NCBI RefSeq assembly: GCF_001746415.1
Contig: NZ_MEHJ01000001.1
Location: 7,694,501 to 7,758,500 of the forward strand
Source: Streptomyces agglomeratus
GTDB lineage: Bacteria > Actinomycetota > Actinomycetes > Streptomycetales > Streptomycetaceae
Direction of reading: 5' to 3'
Length of the DNA: 64,000 bases
Shown: positions 42,280 to 52,202 of the stretch, one piece after another
How positions within the stretch are numbered: the first letter of the stretch is position 1
Layout of the letters: every line of letters starts with the position of its first letter
Translations under genes and position numbers: made by a program
Notes under the pieces: model-generated
What the model was told of the DNA's origin: nothing
Database searches by the model: none
What the model saw: only the letters and a program-made list of their open reading frames with translations

Positions 42280-42942
42280 TGTCTGTCAAGCCCTGGGTTT
42301 GGTGGAGCGAGTGTCCGCTGGTCTGCGTAGTGGCGGCGTAGGTGGGCGATCAGTACGACTCGGTGGCGGAGGAGCGGGACGCTGGCCCGGCCGCCCATGA
42401 CGCGTTTCTGGAGTTTGACGTCGGTGATGCGGCCTTCGTTGACTCCGGAGTTGTAGGGGGTGGTGATTCCCTGGGCGACCGCATACTGCTCTTCGCGCAG
42501 GGCGGTGGCGATGCCGGCGAGGGGCGGAAGTCCGCTGTTGGTGAGCTGGTCGAGCCACTCTTGCAGCGGTGTGGCGTCGCGGGTATCGAGCATGCCGGCG
42601 AACTGGCGGACCAGTTCGTGGGTGCGGTGAAGTTCCGGGCAGGTGGGCGAGCAGGCGCCGCAGACGCTCCGCAGTCTGCGGGCCGTGCCGGAGTGGGTTG
42701 GTGATGATCCATCGTGCGGCTTCGCGCGGAGAGGGCGGTCGTTCGCGGGGCTCGTCCAGGGGCAGGCCGCGTCGCAGCGGTGCCAGGGTCATTTTCACGC
42801 GCTGGTAGTGGCCCAGGTAGCCCTTGCCGAGGAGTTCCTGGTGGAGGATTTTGGCGCTGTGCTCGCCCTCGTCCCAGCGTTGTTGTAGGTAGTCGAGGTA
42901 GGGATCCAAGGTTGACCGACGGCGGGGAGGACGGCGCATCAC
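42280..42942 (-). pseudogene. ISL3-family transposase remnant
   Basis: The frame from 42942 reads RRRSTLDPYLDYLQQRWDEG, then SAKILHQELLGKGYLGHYQR. After a shift near 42640 the other frame gives DTRDATPLQEWLDQLTNSGL, PPLAGIATALREEQYAVAQG and SGVNEGRITDVKLQKRVMGG with the ISL3 C-terminal signature HRVVLIAHLRR. The N-terminal zinc finger and first part of the catalytic domain are absent. Confidence 0.8.
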
Positions 42943-43071
42943 CTCGTGCCAGCTGCGGGCTCGGGGTCGACAGCACCGCGTCCTCGGCGCTCGCCCTCTC
43001 TGTCAGCCTTGGGTGAGACGCCCCGTTCTGCGGGCTTAGCCTGAGAGGGCACGACAGGAGAACCGCCCCGT

Positions 43072-43454
43072 ATGCCAAGCACTGAGCCCGTCGGGTCCGA
43101 CCCGGCACCGAGGCCGAAGCGTCGTACGTTCACCTCGGAGTACAAGCTTCGGATCGTCGCCGAGTATGACGCCGCGCCCAGGAACGAGAAGGGCGCGGTC
43201 TTGCGCCGGGAACGGCTCTACCACTCGCACGTCAAGGAGTGGCGGGCTGCCCGGGATGCCGGGGCCCTGGAAAGCCTGGTCGACCGCCGGACCAGCCCGG
43301 CCCGCACGAGGAAGTCCGCTGCGGAGGTGGAGAACGAGAAGCTGCGCCAGCAGGTGGGCGGCTGCAAAAGGACCTGGCCCGGAACAAAGCCGCACTCGAG
43401 GTGATGGGAAAAGCCTCTGCGCTCTTGGAAATGATCTCCGAGAGCGCGGACTGA
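43072..43454 (+). pseudogene. IS3-family OrfA, one frameshift
   Basis: From ATG 43072: RPKRRTFTSEYKLRIVAEYD, then NEKGAVLRRERLYHSHVKEW (helix-turn-helix) and SPARTRKSAAEVENEKLRQQ. A shift near 43353 restores RLQKDLARNKAALEVMGKAS and ALLEMISESAD with TGA at 43452-43454. One base would make it whole. Confidence 0.8.
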
Positions 43455-44481
43455 GGCACGCCGCCGACCCGGTCCTCGACACCGCGTTCACCGGCGTCGG
43501 GGACCGGCTGGGCATCACGGCCGCGTGCCGGCTGACCGGCCGCTCCAGGGCCACCATTACCGTCGGCTCAAGCCCCCGGCACCCCGCGCAGCCCGCTCCC
43601 ACGTCCAGGCACAGCCCTCGGCCCTGACGGACCAAGAACGTGCAGCGGTACTGGAGTTGATGAACAGTGCCGAGTACGCGGAGCTGCCGCCGGCGCAGAT
43701 CTGGGCCCGTGAGCTGGATGCCGGCCGCTATCACTGCTCGGTCTCCACGATGTACCGGGTCCTGCGCGAGCACGGGCAGTCCGGCGAGCGGCGTCGTCAG
43801 GCCACCCACCCGGCCAGGGCGGTGCCCGAACTGGTGGCCATCGCCCCTTCGCAGGTCTTCACCTGGGACATCACCAAGCTCGCCGGACCGGCCAAGGGCA
43901 TCTGGTACCACGCCTACGTCGTCATCGACATCTTCAGCCGCTACATCGTCGGGCACACCGTGGAGCGTGCCGAATCAGCCGAGCGTGCCGAGGAGTTGAT
44001 CCGCGAGACCATCGACCGCAACGGCATCGTGCCCGAGACCGTCCACGCCGACCGGGGCACCTCCATGACGTCCAAGAAGGTCTCCCAGTTGCTGATCGAC
44101 CTCGGTGTCACGCGCAGCCATTCCCGGCCGAAGGTCTCCAACGACAACCCCTACAGCGAGGCCCAGTTCAAGACCACCAAGTACATGTCCGACTACCCCG
44201 AACGGTTCGATTCCCTGGCGCACGCACGCGAGTGGTTCGAGGCGTTCACGTCGTACTACAACCATGAGCACCGGCACTCGGGTATCGGCTGGCACACACC
44301 TGCGAGTGTCCACTTCGGCACCGCCGAAGAGGTCCGCGACCAGCGCGCCGTCACCCTCGCCGCGGCCTACACCAGCCACCCCGAACGCTTCGGCCGCCGC
44401 CCCACACCACCCGAAATACCCCGGCAAGCGTGGATCAACGACCCCGCCAAACGCAGGGAACCTACACCACAGATCTCATAG
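43455..44481 (+). pseudogene. IS3-family OrfB transposase, frameshift near the N-terminus
   Basis: The natural N-terminus (DTAFTGVGDRLGITAACRLT, GRSRAT) runs in one frame and the rest in another after a one-base loss near 43552; a possible rescue start is ATG 43525. The catalytic core is complete: VFTWDITKLAGPAKGIWYHA (Asp), VHADRGTSMTSKKVSQLL (Asp) and SNDNPYSEAQFKTTKYM (Glu), ending EPTPQIS. If ATG 43525 is used, about 20 N-terminal residues are abnormal. Confidence 0.8.
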
Positions 44482-44616
44482 CATCACAAACGTCTCACTG
44501 GACTTGAAATCTTCCGACCCGTCCGAGTACCGTTGGCCGCCATTTGAAGCTGCCAGACCGGCGGTGCGCTACGCGCTTTCGTGTGCCTTGGCGGCGAGGG
44601 AAGGGCGGCTGGCGGC

Positions 44617-47595
44617 TCATCTCAAGGTGTGCTCAACGATCAGCTCATGGCACTGCCGCGCACGGTCAGCCACCCCATTTCCCACGGCAGAGAGCTCAGC
44701 CAGATAACTCAGCACCTCTGCGAGGTTGCCCGACCCCGGTCGTGTAGCGAGCAACTCCTCGGTTACCTCTGTCACGCGGTTCTCCGGTTCGAAGAGTAAG
44801 GCTCGAAAAAGGCGCGAGAGCTTGGTGTGTGCTTCGTTTGGCGGGGTCATGGGGGATGTGAGCAGTTGTTTCCAGTGTTCCGTACACGCTTCGAGCCGTC
44901 CCTCTACGGTGTCGAACATGAGCTTCTCGAACCTGCAGGACAGGTCTTCGGGGTCCACCTCCACTGCCCGCTCGAGGTCCACTCGCGCTTTCTCGTAGTG
45001 GCCTGCTTGTCGGTGTGCTCTGCCACGGATGCTGAGTGCCCAGGCGAGTGTGGGGTTGATTTCGAGTGCGGCGGTGAGGTCGGTGATGGCTTGGTCGTGA
45101 TGGCCGGCCTGCTGGTGTGTTTCGCCGCGGGATGCGAGTGCCCAGGCGTAGGTTGGGTTGATTTCGAGTGCGGCGGTGAGGTCGGCGACGGCTTGGTCGT
45201 AATGGCCGGTCTGCCGGTGTGTTTCCCCGCGCTGGCTGAGTGCCCAGGCGAGTGTGGGGTCGATTTCGAGTGCGGCGGTGAGGTCGCCGACGGCCTGGTC
45301 GTACCGGTCCGCCTGCAGATGTGCTTCGCCACGTGATGCGAGTGCCCAGGCGTAGGTGCGGTCGATTTCATGTGCGGCGGTGAAGTCGGCGATGGCTTGG
45401 TCGTAATGGCCGACCTGCTGGTGTGCTTCGCCGCGGGATACGAGCGCCCAGGCGAGTGTGGGGTCGATGTTAAGTGCGGCGGTGAAGTCGGTGACGGCTT
45501 GGTCGTAATGGCCGGTCTGCCGGTGTGCTTCGCCGCGCTGGCTGAGTGCCCAGGCGAGTGTGGGGTCGATTTCGAGTGCGGCGGTGAGGTCGGCGACGGC
45601 CTGGTCGTAGTGGCCGGTCTGCCGGTGCGCTTGGCCGCGGGATGCGAGTGCCCAGGCGTCAGTGGGGTCGATTTCGAGTGCGGCGGTGAAATCGGTGACG
45701 GCCTGGTCGTACCGGTCCGCCTGCAGATGTGCTTGGCCGCGGGATGCGAGTGCCCAGGCGAGTGTGGGGTCGATTTCGAGTGCGGCGGTGAAATCGGCGA
45801 TGGCCTGGTCGTAATGGCCGACCCAGCGATGGGTTTCCCCGCGACGAGCCCAGGCATGGACGTTACAGGCGTTGTGCGCAATGGCGCGGTCCAACTCGGT
45901 GAGCGCCTCTTCCTCCCGGTCGCAGAGGTAGAGGCGGATACCACGGTAGGTATAGGCCCAGCCTTTGATCTCAGCACTCAACTGGCTGTGGGAGAGCAGG
46001 ACACCAAGGCAAGTAAGACCAGGCTCATCGCCGACGAGAGCATCCCGAAGGAGCCCTGACCAGTTGAGCAGGGCTGCGTCGGTGGCCTCCTCCGCGGCTT
46101 GTTCCAGTGTCTCGATCCATTGCCGCAGCACAGCGGTGTCCTGGCCCGCAGCATGTACCAGCTGTTCAAGGGCCGGCGTCAGTTGCGTTCCCGGGTGGGC
46201 GCACAGCCGGTGGTACGTCTCATCCAAGCGATGCCGGCGCCATTCAGGATCTTTCCACCGCTTCGCCTCGGGAAGCCGTTCCTCGACCGTGGCACGCCAG
46301 GCGGCATGAGCGTCAGCGAGCCGCAGATGCGCCGAAACCCAGCCTTGAGGGGAGTGGGCGCGCTGCTGGCGGACCATGCTGGCGCGAACCACCGCGTGGT
46401 AGTGCTTGAAGTCGCCACGGCCGCTGACAAACGGCTGCCCGCACAGCCACTCCCACAACCCCTCTGCCTCAGGCCCGGCCGCGGCAGCGAAGACGTCCTC
46501 GTTCAATTGCAGCGGCAATGCACACGCTCGTACAGCCTCGCGTTGCTCGGGGACCGTGATCCATTGCACGAAGCGCTCGACGGCCACATCAGCGAGGTCT
46601 CCGCCCGCGTCGACTTCCTCGACCGTGTGAGGACGGGCCAAAGCGAGGAGTTCTACGAGCAAAGGCAGCCCCATTGACAGCTGCAGCACCGCTTCCACCA
46701 CCCCTGGATCAGAAACGCCCCGCGAAGTCAGCAGCGAACGTGTCTCCGCCTCCGTGAAGACTTCCAACGGCACGTCTGCGACCTGATCCCGCAGCGGCGC
46801 CCATTCCCGCTCCGTCAGCTCGGCCCGGCCTGCCAGCACGACGATGACGTTCGCTGGCACCGGACCGAACTCCTCGTCCAGCAGACTCAGCAGCCACCCG
46901 TCCAGGTACTGCGCGTTCTGCTCCCATGTGTCAAAGAACAGCACTACCCACCGTTGCCGACGACACAACCGTTCCAGCTCGGCCACGAAAGCACGGCTCA
47001 ACCCCGTCTCGTCACCTCGGCCACCGCGCCGCTGGGCACGGGACCGCGAAACAGACCGAAGCCGGTCCAGCCCCTGCGCCGCGGTATCCGGATTCGCCAT
47101 CGCCGTTACGACACCGGCCCCCGGGATCAACGACGCTGCCCCCAACGCTGCCTGCGTCACCACCCGGCTTGACATCGACGCCTCACCCTCCACGGGCACC
47201 GGCTCACCCTGCGCCGCCTGTTCCCGCCTGAACTGTTCGACCGCCTTGTCGAACTCCTTGCACGGACCCGTCTGCTCCGCCAGCTGCCGGACCAGCTCGA
47301 GTAAGGCCTGCTGCACCCCGTGGACGTCGTTCTCGTCCACCACCGCCGTCACCGCATCCGCACGCTCGGCCGCCTCCTGCCACTGGCGTAGCAGCGTGGA
47401 CTTGCCCACCCCGCCCACACCGCGCACATGGAACAGAAATTCCGCCGGATCCTCCTGAGAAAAAGGATCCTTCGACAAGTTCTCCGTGAACAGCGCCAAC
47501 TGCGCACGCCGCCCCACGAACCGCGCCTTCGCACGCTGCCGGATCAATGCCCCTCGCGACAGGCCCTGCGTACCCGACCTCGACAACCCCGCCAC
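44617..47595 (-). CDS. STAND ATPase with nine near-identical TPRs
   Basis: 992 residues from GTG 47595. N-terminal FVGRRAQLALFTENL leads to a P-loop ATPase: Walker A VRGVGGVGKSTLLRQW and Walker B RQRWVVLFFDTWEQ, then a winged-helix-like region (GLPLLVELLALAR onward). Residues about 575-880 are nine 34-residue TPRs built on AWALASRGEAHRQTGHYDQA, almost identical to each other, then a helical C-terminus. There is no obvious effector domain; the N-terminal 25 residues are unassigned. Such proteins are signalling or defence NTPases in multicellular bacteria. Single-gene unit. Confidence 0.88.
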   Translation of the reverse strand: MAGLSRSGTQGLSRGALIRQRAKARFVGRRAQLALFTENLSKDPFSQEDPAEFLFHVRGVGGVGKSTLLRQWQEAAERADAVTAVVDENDVHGVQQALLELVRQLAEQTGPCKEFDKAVEQFRREQAAQGEPVPVEGEASMSSRVVTQAALGAASLIPGAGVVTAMANPDTAAQGLDRLRSVSRSRAQRRGGRGDETGLSRAFVAELERLCRRQRWVVLFFDTWEQNAQYLDGWLLSLLDEEFGPVPANVIVVLAGRAELTEREWAPLRDQVADVPLEVFTEAETRSLLTSRGVSDPGVVEAVLQLSMGLPLLVELLALARPHTVEEVDAGGDLADVAVERFVQWITVPEQREAVRACALPLQLNEDVFAAAAGPEAEGLWEWLCGQPFVSGRGDFKHYHAVVRASMVRQQRAHSPQGWVSAHLRLADAHAAWRATVEERLPEAKRWKDPEWRRHRLDETYHRLCAHPGTQLTPALEQLVHAAGQDTAVLRQWIETLEQAAEEATDAALLNWSGLLRDALVGDEPGLTCLGVLLSHSQLSAEIKGWAYTYRGIRLYLCDREEEALTELDRAIAHNACNVHAWARRGETHRWVGHYDQAIADFTAALEIDPTLAWALASRGQAHLQADRYDQAVTDFTAALEIDPTDAWALASRGQAHRQTGHYDQAVADLTAALEIDPTLAWALSQRGEAHRQTGHYDQAVTDFTAALNIDPTLAWALVSRGEAHQQVGHYDQAIADFTAAHEIDRTYAWALASRGEAHLQADRYDQAVGDLTAALEIDPTLAWALSQRGETHRQTGHYDQAVADLTAALEINPTYAWALASRGETHQQAGHHDQAITDLTAALEINPTLAWALSIRGRAHRQAGHYEKARVDLERAVEVDPEDLSCRFEKLMFDTVEGRLEACTEHWKQLLTSPMTPPNEAHTKLSRLFRALLFEPENRVTEVTEELLATRPGSGNLAEVLSYLAELSAVGNGVADRARQCHELIVEHTLR
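44955..45872 (-). repeat. 102-bp tandem repeats encoding TPRs
   Basis: Nine units of 102 bp (34 codons) with runs such as GAGTGCCCAGGCGAGTGTGG recurring almost unchanged. The high nucleotide identity indicates recent unit duplication or gene-conversion homogenisation, and copy number is likely to vary between strains. Confidence 0.9.
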
Positions 47596-47739
47596 CCCCG
47601 ATACTTGCTACCTCGGCCAAAACGACCACACATCCGCCCATGCTTGGCGCTTCAGACAGTTTCTAATCCAGGCCTCCCATCTGTCAGCCAAGTGAAGGAG
47701 GACATTCAGGAACCCTGCGGTCAGAGCGAACTCAGCGCC

Positions 47740-48276
47740 TTACACCGCCCACTCCATGCCCAGCTCGGCGAGCGCTGCCCGCTGGTCCTGGGTGAGCTTG
47801 TCGCGCCTTGATTTGGTGTTCGAGACCCACACCCCCGGCTTGATGACCACGGGTTCCGTCTCGTCGTCGACCGCGATCTCTTCGCTGTGGCCCCTGGGTA
47901 CCGGCCGGTCCACGCCTTCCCGCTCCACCCACTGTGTGAGGGCCGCCAGACCCCGCTGGAACGCCGCCTGTGCCTTGCTCGGTCCCCTTCGTCACACGCT
48001 CAGCCGCTGGTGCGGGAGACGGGGCCTTAAGCGGCTTGATGCCCAAGATGGACAGTCGCTCCTGCTGCTCGGAGAGGAGCTGCGCCCAGGTGCCCGGGTT
48101 CTTCTGCCGCTGGAGCCACTTGCCGAGGTCGTCGCCTTCGAACAGCACGCCGGGTTCGATGGCCGGCAGGCTGCCGTCGGCGTCGACCAGGTCCGCAAGG
48201 ACGCGGTAGTGCCGCTGCCAGTCCAGGGGCCACGGGCAGTTCCAGTCCGGGTCGATCGCGGCGTCGCGACGCTCAT
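47740..48276 (-). pseudogene. Helicase-associated-domain (HA) fragment of a subtelomeric-type helicase
   Basis: Reads AAIDPDWNCPWPLDWQRHYR, then LADLVDADGSLPAIEPGVLF, EGDDLGKWLQRQKNPGTWAQ and LLSEQQERLSILGIKPL. After a shift near 47983 comes AQAAFQRGLAALTQWVEREG, ending TQDQRAALAELGMEWAV. These W-rich HA repeats are the C-terminus of large DEAD/DEAH helicases common near Streptomyces chromosome ends. The helicase motor itself is missing. Confidence 0.78.
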
Positions 48277-48288
48277 CCCGCAGAGCTC

Positions 48289-48484
48289 AGCCCCGGCGTC
48301 GTCGGCCGACCTGGCGATGGCCGCACTCGCTGCGCTCCAGACGGTTTCCGTCCATGTCGGGGTGCTCCAGGCCGCCGTCGCGCTTCTAGAAGAGACTGCG
48401 GTGAGCTCGGATGACGAAGCGGTGAATGCTGCTGCTCAACGGACCGTGGCCATGCTCCGGTCGGCTTTAGTACTCCAGCTGTAG
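48289..48484 (+). pseudogene. C-terminal scrap of an unassigned gene
   Basis: ADLAMAALAALQTVSVHVGV, then QAAVALLEETAVSSDDEAVN and AAAQRTVAMLRSALVLQL form a helical, coding-like tail ending in TAG at 48482. No start fits, since upstream sequence belongs to the opposite-strand helicase fragment. Confidence 0.3.
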
Positions 48485-48529
48485 ATCGTGATCTTCACCG
48501 TTGTGGATGGATCGCCGCCTGCATGCAGA

Positions 48530-48964
48530 TCAGCTGTCTCGTAGCGTCCTGACAACCGCGATGGCCTGATCCAGCAAGTCGATGGGGCAGCCCCAGTAGT
48601 CATAGATGCCGCCGCGGGCGCGGTTGCTGCCGCAGACAACAAATACGCCGGTTCCCAGCTCAACCTTGAGGTGGGTGGCCAGCCAGCCGACGAAACCGCT
48701 GTTGTCCACGTGATCGGCGAAGTGGAAGGAGAAGATTCCGAAGCGTTCGACGCCGTTGCCCTCCTGGGTGAGCGGGACCAGGCGGCTCCAGCTCTCCCGG
48801 TCCCGAACGACTGCCAGCGTCTCGGCGGAGAGCGCCGGCGGCTGGTCAGCCGGAGACTCTTCAAAACACCAGACGCCGTCGTGCACGACGAGGTCAGCCT
48901 GAGCGATCACACGGCGTAGCCGCTGCTCTGTCTGTTCCGCAGTCTCCATACTCACACTGACCAT
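48530..48964 (-). CDS. Conserved Streptomyces protein of unknown function (possibly DUF6196)
   Basis: 144 residues from ATG 48964 behind AAGGAG. Blocks: ETAEQTEQRLRRVIAQADLV, VHDGVWCFEESPA, then FGIFSFHFADHVDNSGFVGW-LATHLKVELG and GVFVVCGSNRARGGIYDYWG, IDLLDQAIAVVRTLR. I recall similar proteins grouped as DUF6196, without known function. Alternative upstream starts lack a leader. Confidence 0.65.
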   Translation of the reverse strand: MVSVSMETAEQTEQRLRRVIAQADLVVHDGVWCFEESPADQPPALSAETLAVVRDRESWSRLVPLTQEGNGVERFGIFSFHFADHVDNSGFVGWLATHLKVELGTGVFVVCGSNRARGGIYDYWGCPIDLLDQAIAVVRTLRDS

Positions 48965-49144
48965 CAGCGAGACTCCTTGATCCGTGTAGCCGTGATCCCA
49001 CCCGGGGATCATCGCGCGATCGCCTCTTCTGTCGGAACGAGGGCTCCTGCAGGGCAACCGTCGTCGCAACGCCCTCGCCGTCTCGTCTATTTCGCACGCG
49101 GCTTCCCTCGTCTCCGGAGACTCCGTCGAGCAAGATCGTGATCT

Positions 49145-49437
49145 TCATGTGGTGGCTGCCTGTCGTCGGTAGTGGCAGGCGCGTGCTCGGGCTTGGTGGC
49201 GTCGTCGCCAGCGGGACCAGTCGAGCAGGTGTGCCGCCGTGTGGTCGGGCCGGACGGCCAGGGTGATGAAGAGTCGCTGGATCTCGTTGCAGGACAGCGG
49301 GATCAGCCCGTCAGGGGCGCCGTGCTGGGCGTGTTCGTCGGCCCGAACGACGGTGAGGAAGGCGTGGGCGAGCATGGCCGGAGTGACCCAGCGGGTCCAG
49401 GACGAGTAGCGGCGGTCGTCACCAGCCCATGATGACA
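49145..49437 (-). pseudogene. IS701-family transposase C-terminal fragment
   Basis: MLSSWAGDDRRYSSWTRWVT, then PAMLAHAFLTVVRADEHAQH, DGLIPLSCNEIQRLFITLAV and WSRWRRRHQARARACHYRRQ is the characteristic tail of Streptomyces IS701-like transposases. The frame continues upstream antisense to the next gene without homology. All catalytic residues are lost. Confidence 0.75.
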
Positions 49438-49492
49438 ACATGCTCTGTCTGCTCGCCGGGGCAATGTCAGAGCCGTGTTGGAGGATCACGCC

Positions 49493-49891
49493 ATGCTGAT
49501 TGCGACTGATGAGGCAGGCCGCGTCGTGAAGAAGCCCTCGAAGCCAGCGATAGGCAGGATGCTGGCCAACCTCCAGCGCGGTAACGCTCATCTGATTCTG
49601 GAGCGCGTGGAGGAGGGCACGGAAGGCAGCTGGTACGTCCAGGTGTTGTTGCGTGACGACGACACGTACCAACTCGAATTCCGGGACGGCGTGGCAGCCG
49701 AGCACTATCAGACGCGGACCGTGTCCCAGGAGAAGGTCTTGACCGCGATGCTCGGCTGGGCGGCCGGCATGGCCGACTGGAAGGTCGACTTCATGTGGAA
49801 CAACATCGGCTCGCAGTTCGAGGCGGATGCTCATCACGGTCGCAGCGGCGCTGCCCATCGCGTACCAGCCCACAAGCGATTGCCCGTGTAG
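49493..49891 (+). CDS. Unassigned protein, immunity-protein-like (Imm1-type) character
   Basis: 132 residues from ATG 49493, eight bases after GGAGG. The first 105 residues look like a small alpha/beta protein: LILERVEEGTEGSWYVQVLL, then YQLEFRDGVAAEHYQTRTVS and EKVLTAMLGWAAGMADWKVD-FMWNN. Spacing of strand, helix and W-x-x-x-F-x-W is reminiscent of Imm1-type immunity proteins, but this is weak. The last 25 residues look out of frame. No toxin gene is adjacent. Confidence 0.5.
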   Translation: MLIATDEAGRVVKKPSKPAIGRMLANLQRGNAHLILERVEEGTEGSWYVQVLLRDDDTYQLEFRDGVAAEHYQTRTVSQEKVLTAMLGWAAGMADWKVDFMWNNIGSQFEADAHHGRSGAAHRVPAHKRLPV

Positions 49892-50043
49892 TCACAGGTG
49901 CCAGCGCCACATCTCTAAACGGAGCGGACCTGAATCTCCGCCACCCGAAAGGGTGAGAGTCCCGACCAGCAAGTCTCACGAAGACGGCATAAGTGCCACC
50001 GATGTGCCATCGGAGCTGAGATTGTGCCGCGAAATCTGAGACG

Positions 50044-52202
50044 CTACATGGGGGTGGGCTTGATATGGCTGGCGGGGTTGTGGCCCTGGTCGAGGAGGCC
50101 GAGGGCCCACATCAGGTCGCGGGTGCCTTCGTGCTTGACCATGCCGGGGCTCACCCCGAGGCGGAAGGTGCCGGGGGCGGGCTTGCCGTCGGGCGTGTGG
50201 GGGAGGAGGTCTGCGGGGTTGTCGTGGTCGCTGAGGTAGACGGCGCAATCGGAGAGCACGCCGACGGGCAACAGCGCGTCCTCGTCGAAATGCAGGTGTC
50301 CGGTGGGGGTGGGGGAGTGCTGGCCGGCGAGGGCGGTCTTGATGATCTTGCGGTGCAGGTTGACCCGGGCGCTGGCGACGACGGCCCGCGCGGATGTCGG
50401 GGCGCCAGGTGGGCCGCTCGAGGGCGGGCCACGGCTCGCCGGGCCGGTAGCTCCCCCCGCGGGGGCGTTCGCGGAGTTTGCCGATACCACCCTTGACGGT
50501 GGCCTTGACGGCCGAGAGCACTGCGGCCATGTGGGGATCGGCGTCCTGGTGGACCGCCATCGCGGCGAGGTAGTCGGCTTCGCTCAGGCCAGGGGTGACA
50601 CCGAGGTCGGCCATCGTCGCTTCGTACGCGCAGCCAGGTGCTGGTACCAGGGGTCGAGGTAGGGGCCGTTGTCCGGGCGGACCCAGGCCTCGATCGGGGT
50701 GAGGGCAAGGGGCAGGCGGTAGGTGGCCACGAGTTCATGCGCATAGGCGACGGTGGGGGTCGCGTAGCAGGCCGGGCCGTCGGGCCGTTCCCCAAGAGGG
50801 GTGAAGGGGTTGGGCAGGCGCGCATCGAGTTCGATGCCGCTGACATCGATGAGCCAGGTGCCGGGCAGCCTCTTGTCGAAGGCGGGCTTCTTCACATGCA
50901 CGAAGGGCCCAAGGCCGACGACGAGCCGGTTCACGGGGGCGAGGAAGGCGACGTTGACGTCAATGCCGACCGCGTGCACGCGGGAGCACTCGGGGTCGGT
51001 GAGCAGCTCGGGGCTGCGGATCCAGTCGAAGGCCTCCTCGCTCAGAACCTGGTCGGGGGTACGCACATGGCCGCGCGGGCAGAGGGCGGCGACGACTAGG
51101 TGCTCGTCCGGTGCCTCCGGCGGGGCCGGCTCGACCGGATCAGGGCCCAGGGACCCGGGGTTGTGGCCGGAGACCCACGTTCCGGTGCTCTCGTCCTTCA
51201 CGGCGCAGGTGGGCGGGCACAGAGCGGTCATCAGCGCCAGACCGGTCACCGCACTCGAGCCACGCGGGGTGATGACACGGGAGGCGTACGTTCCCAGGAC
51301 ATGAGCCACGTCCGGCGCCGGGAGGTTTCCGGTGTCACCCCACGCCCGGGCGTCGAGGGCATCCCAGGGCAGGACACACAGCTGCACGCACCGGCGCTCC
51401 GCGCCCTTGGCCGGGCGGTAGATCCGCGCCCACGGCCCAAAGCCCCTGCGGGTGAGCCTCCACCGGGCCTTGAGGACCTGGCGCACGACCTTGTGGTCCT
51501 CGGCCAGCCGCAGGGCGCGCCGGTCTTCCAGGACCGGGGGAGCCCGAAGTGCTCGGCAGAGCAGGCGGTAAGGACGACGAGCGGGTCGGCGTCCCTACCG
51601 CTGGCGTTCAGGCGCGATGCGCCGAGCTTCGCCTCGGTCAGGGTCCACTCGACCAGGGCGGGAATCGTCTTGGCGAGGCAGTCGAGCACCAGACCGCCCA
51701 CGCAGTACGCCAACACCTTCCCGTCGACGGCCTCAAGGACGGCGAGCGGACCGTTCGCGTACTCGGGCACCACCTTGGCCGCCTTTGGGGCCGTGGAGGC
51801 GGGAGCCATGCCGTCGGCGCGAGGGGCCGAGGACGCCGGCGCCGCGGCAGTGGGTGTCCCGGCCGCGCGCCGGGTCTCGGCTGCCGGGGCCGATTCGCCG
51901 GCCGGTGTGCGGTCAGTTGGCGGCGCCGATGGGCCAGCGGGCTGTGAGGGGGCGGCGGGGTAGAGCTCGGCGAGCTTGTCGAGCAGCCGGGCGTAGGCCT
52001 CGCGCCCCTCGCCCCTGGGCTCGGTCTTTCCGTTCTCCCACGACACGATCGTCGGGCGGCGTACCCCCAGCGCCTGGGCGACTTGCTCCTTGGGCAAACC
52101 GTGGGCTTTGCGCAGCCGCTCCCGCTCGGCCTGAGGTGGGAGCTTGGCGTGGCTGGCGATCAGGGCGTCGACCGCCGCGAACATCTTGGACTGCTCAGGC
52201 AT
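50044..52202 (-). pseudogene. tap: Telomere-associated protein Tap, three frameshifts
   Basis: ATG 52202 opens a helix-turn-helix (RLRKAHGLPKEQVAQALGVR-RPTIVSWENGKTEPRGEGRE). A Pro/Ala linker and YANGPLAVLEAVDGKVLAYC-VGGLVLDC follow. A shift near 51538 (in a run of five Gs) leads to WRLTRRGFGPWARIYRPAKG, YASRVITPRGSSAVTGLALM, VGIDVNVAFLAPVNRL and VDLDARLPNPFTPLGERPDG-like sequence. A shift near 50612 gives MADLGVTPGLSEADYLAAMA, VKGGIGKLRERPRGGSYRPG and PTWRPDIRA. A shift near 50386 gives VNLHRKIIKTALAGQ, ending KPTPM. Tap recruits terminal protein to Streptomyces telomeres. No tpg is visible downstream. Confidence 0.85.

Larger units (their letters stand above)
43014..44497 (+). mobile_element. 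IS3-family pseudo-element
   Basis: Ends share TGAGACG (left at 43014; right, read inward, at 44497) and enclose an orfA/orfB pair. Flanking triplets GGG and CTG do not match, so no target duplication is visible. About 1.48 kb. Both reading frames carry shifts (see entries), so it is probably inactive. Confidence 0.7.

Noticed and set aside
43011..44500. Target-site duplication of the IS3 pseudo-element
   Set aside because: Flanking triplets GGG and CTG differ, so no duplication is claimed.
44955..45872. Possible CRISPR-like or satellite array
   Set aside because: The 102-bp period equals 34 codons and encodes regular TPRs in a large open frame; there are no spacers.
49895..50040. tRNA or group II intron 5' end suggested by CACCCGAAAGGGTG and nearby stems
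   Set aside because: No cloverleaf with acceptor and anticodon arms fits, and no intron 5' consensus could be confirmed.
49895..50043. tpg (terminal protein) expected next to tap
   Set aside because: No frame downstream of the tap stop resembles Tpg.
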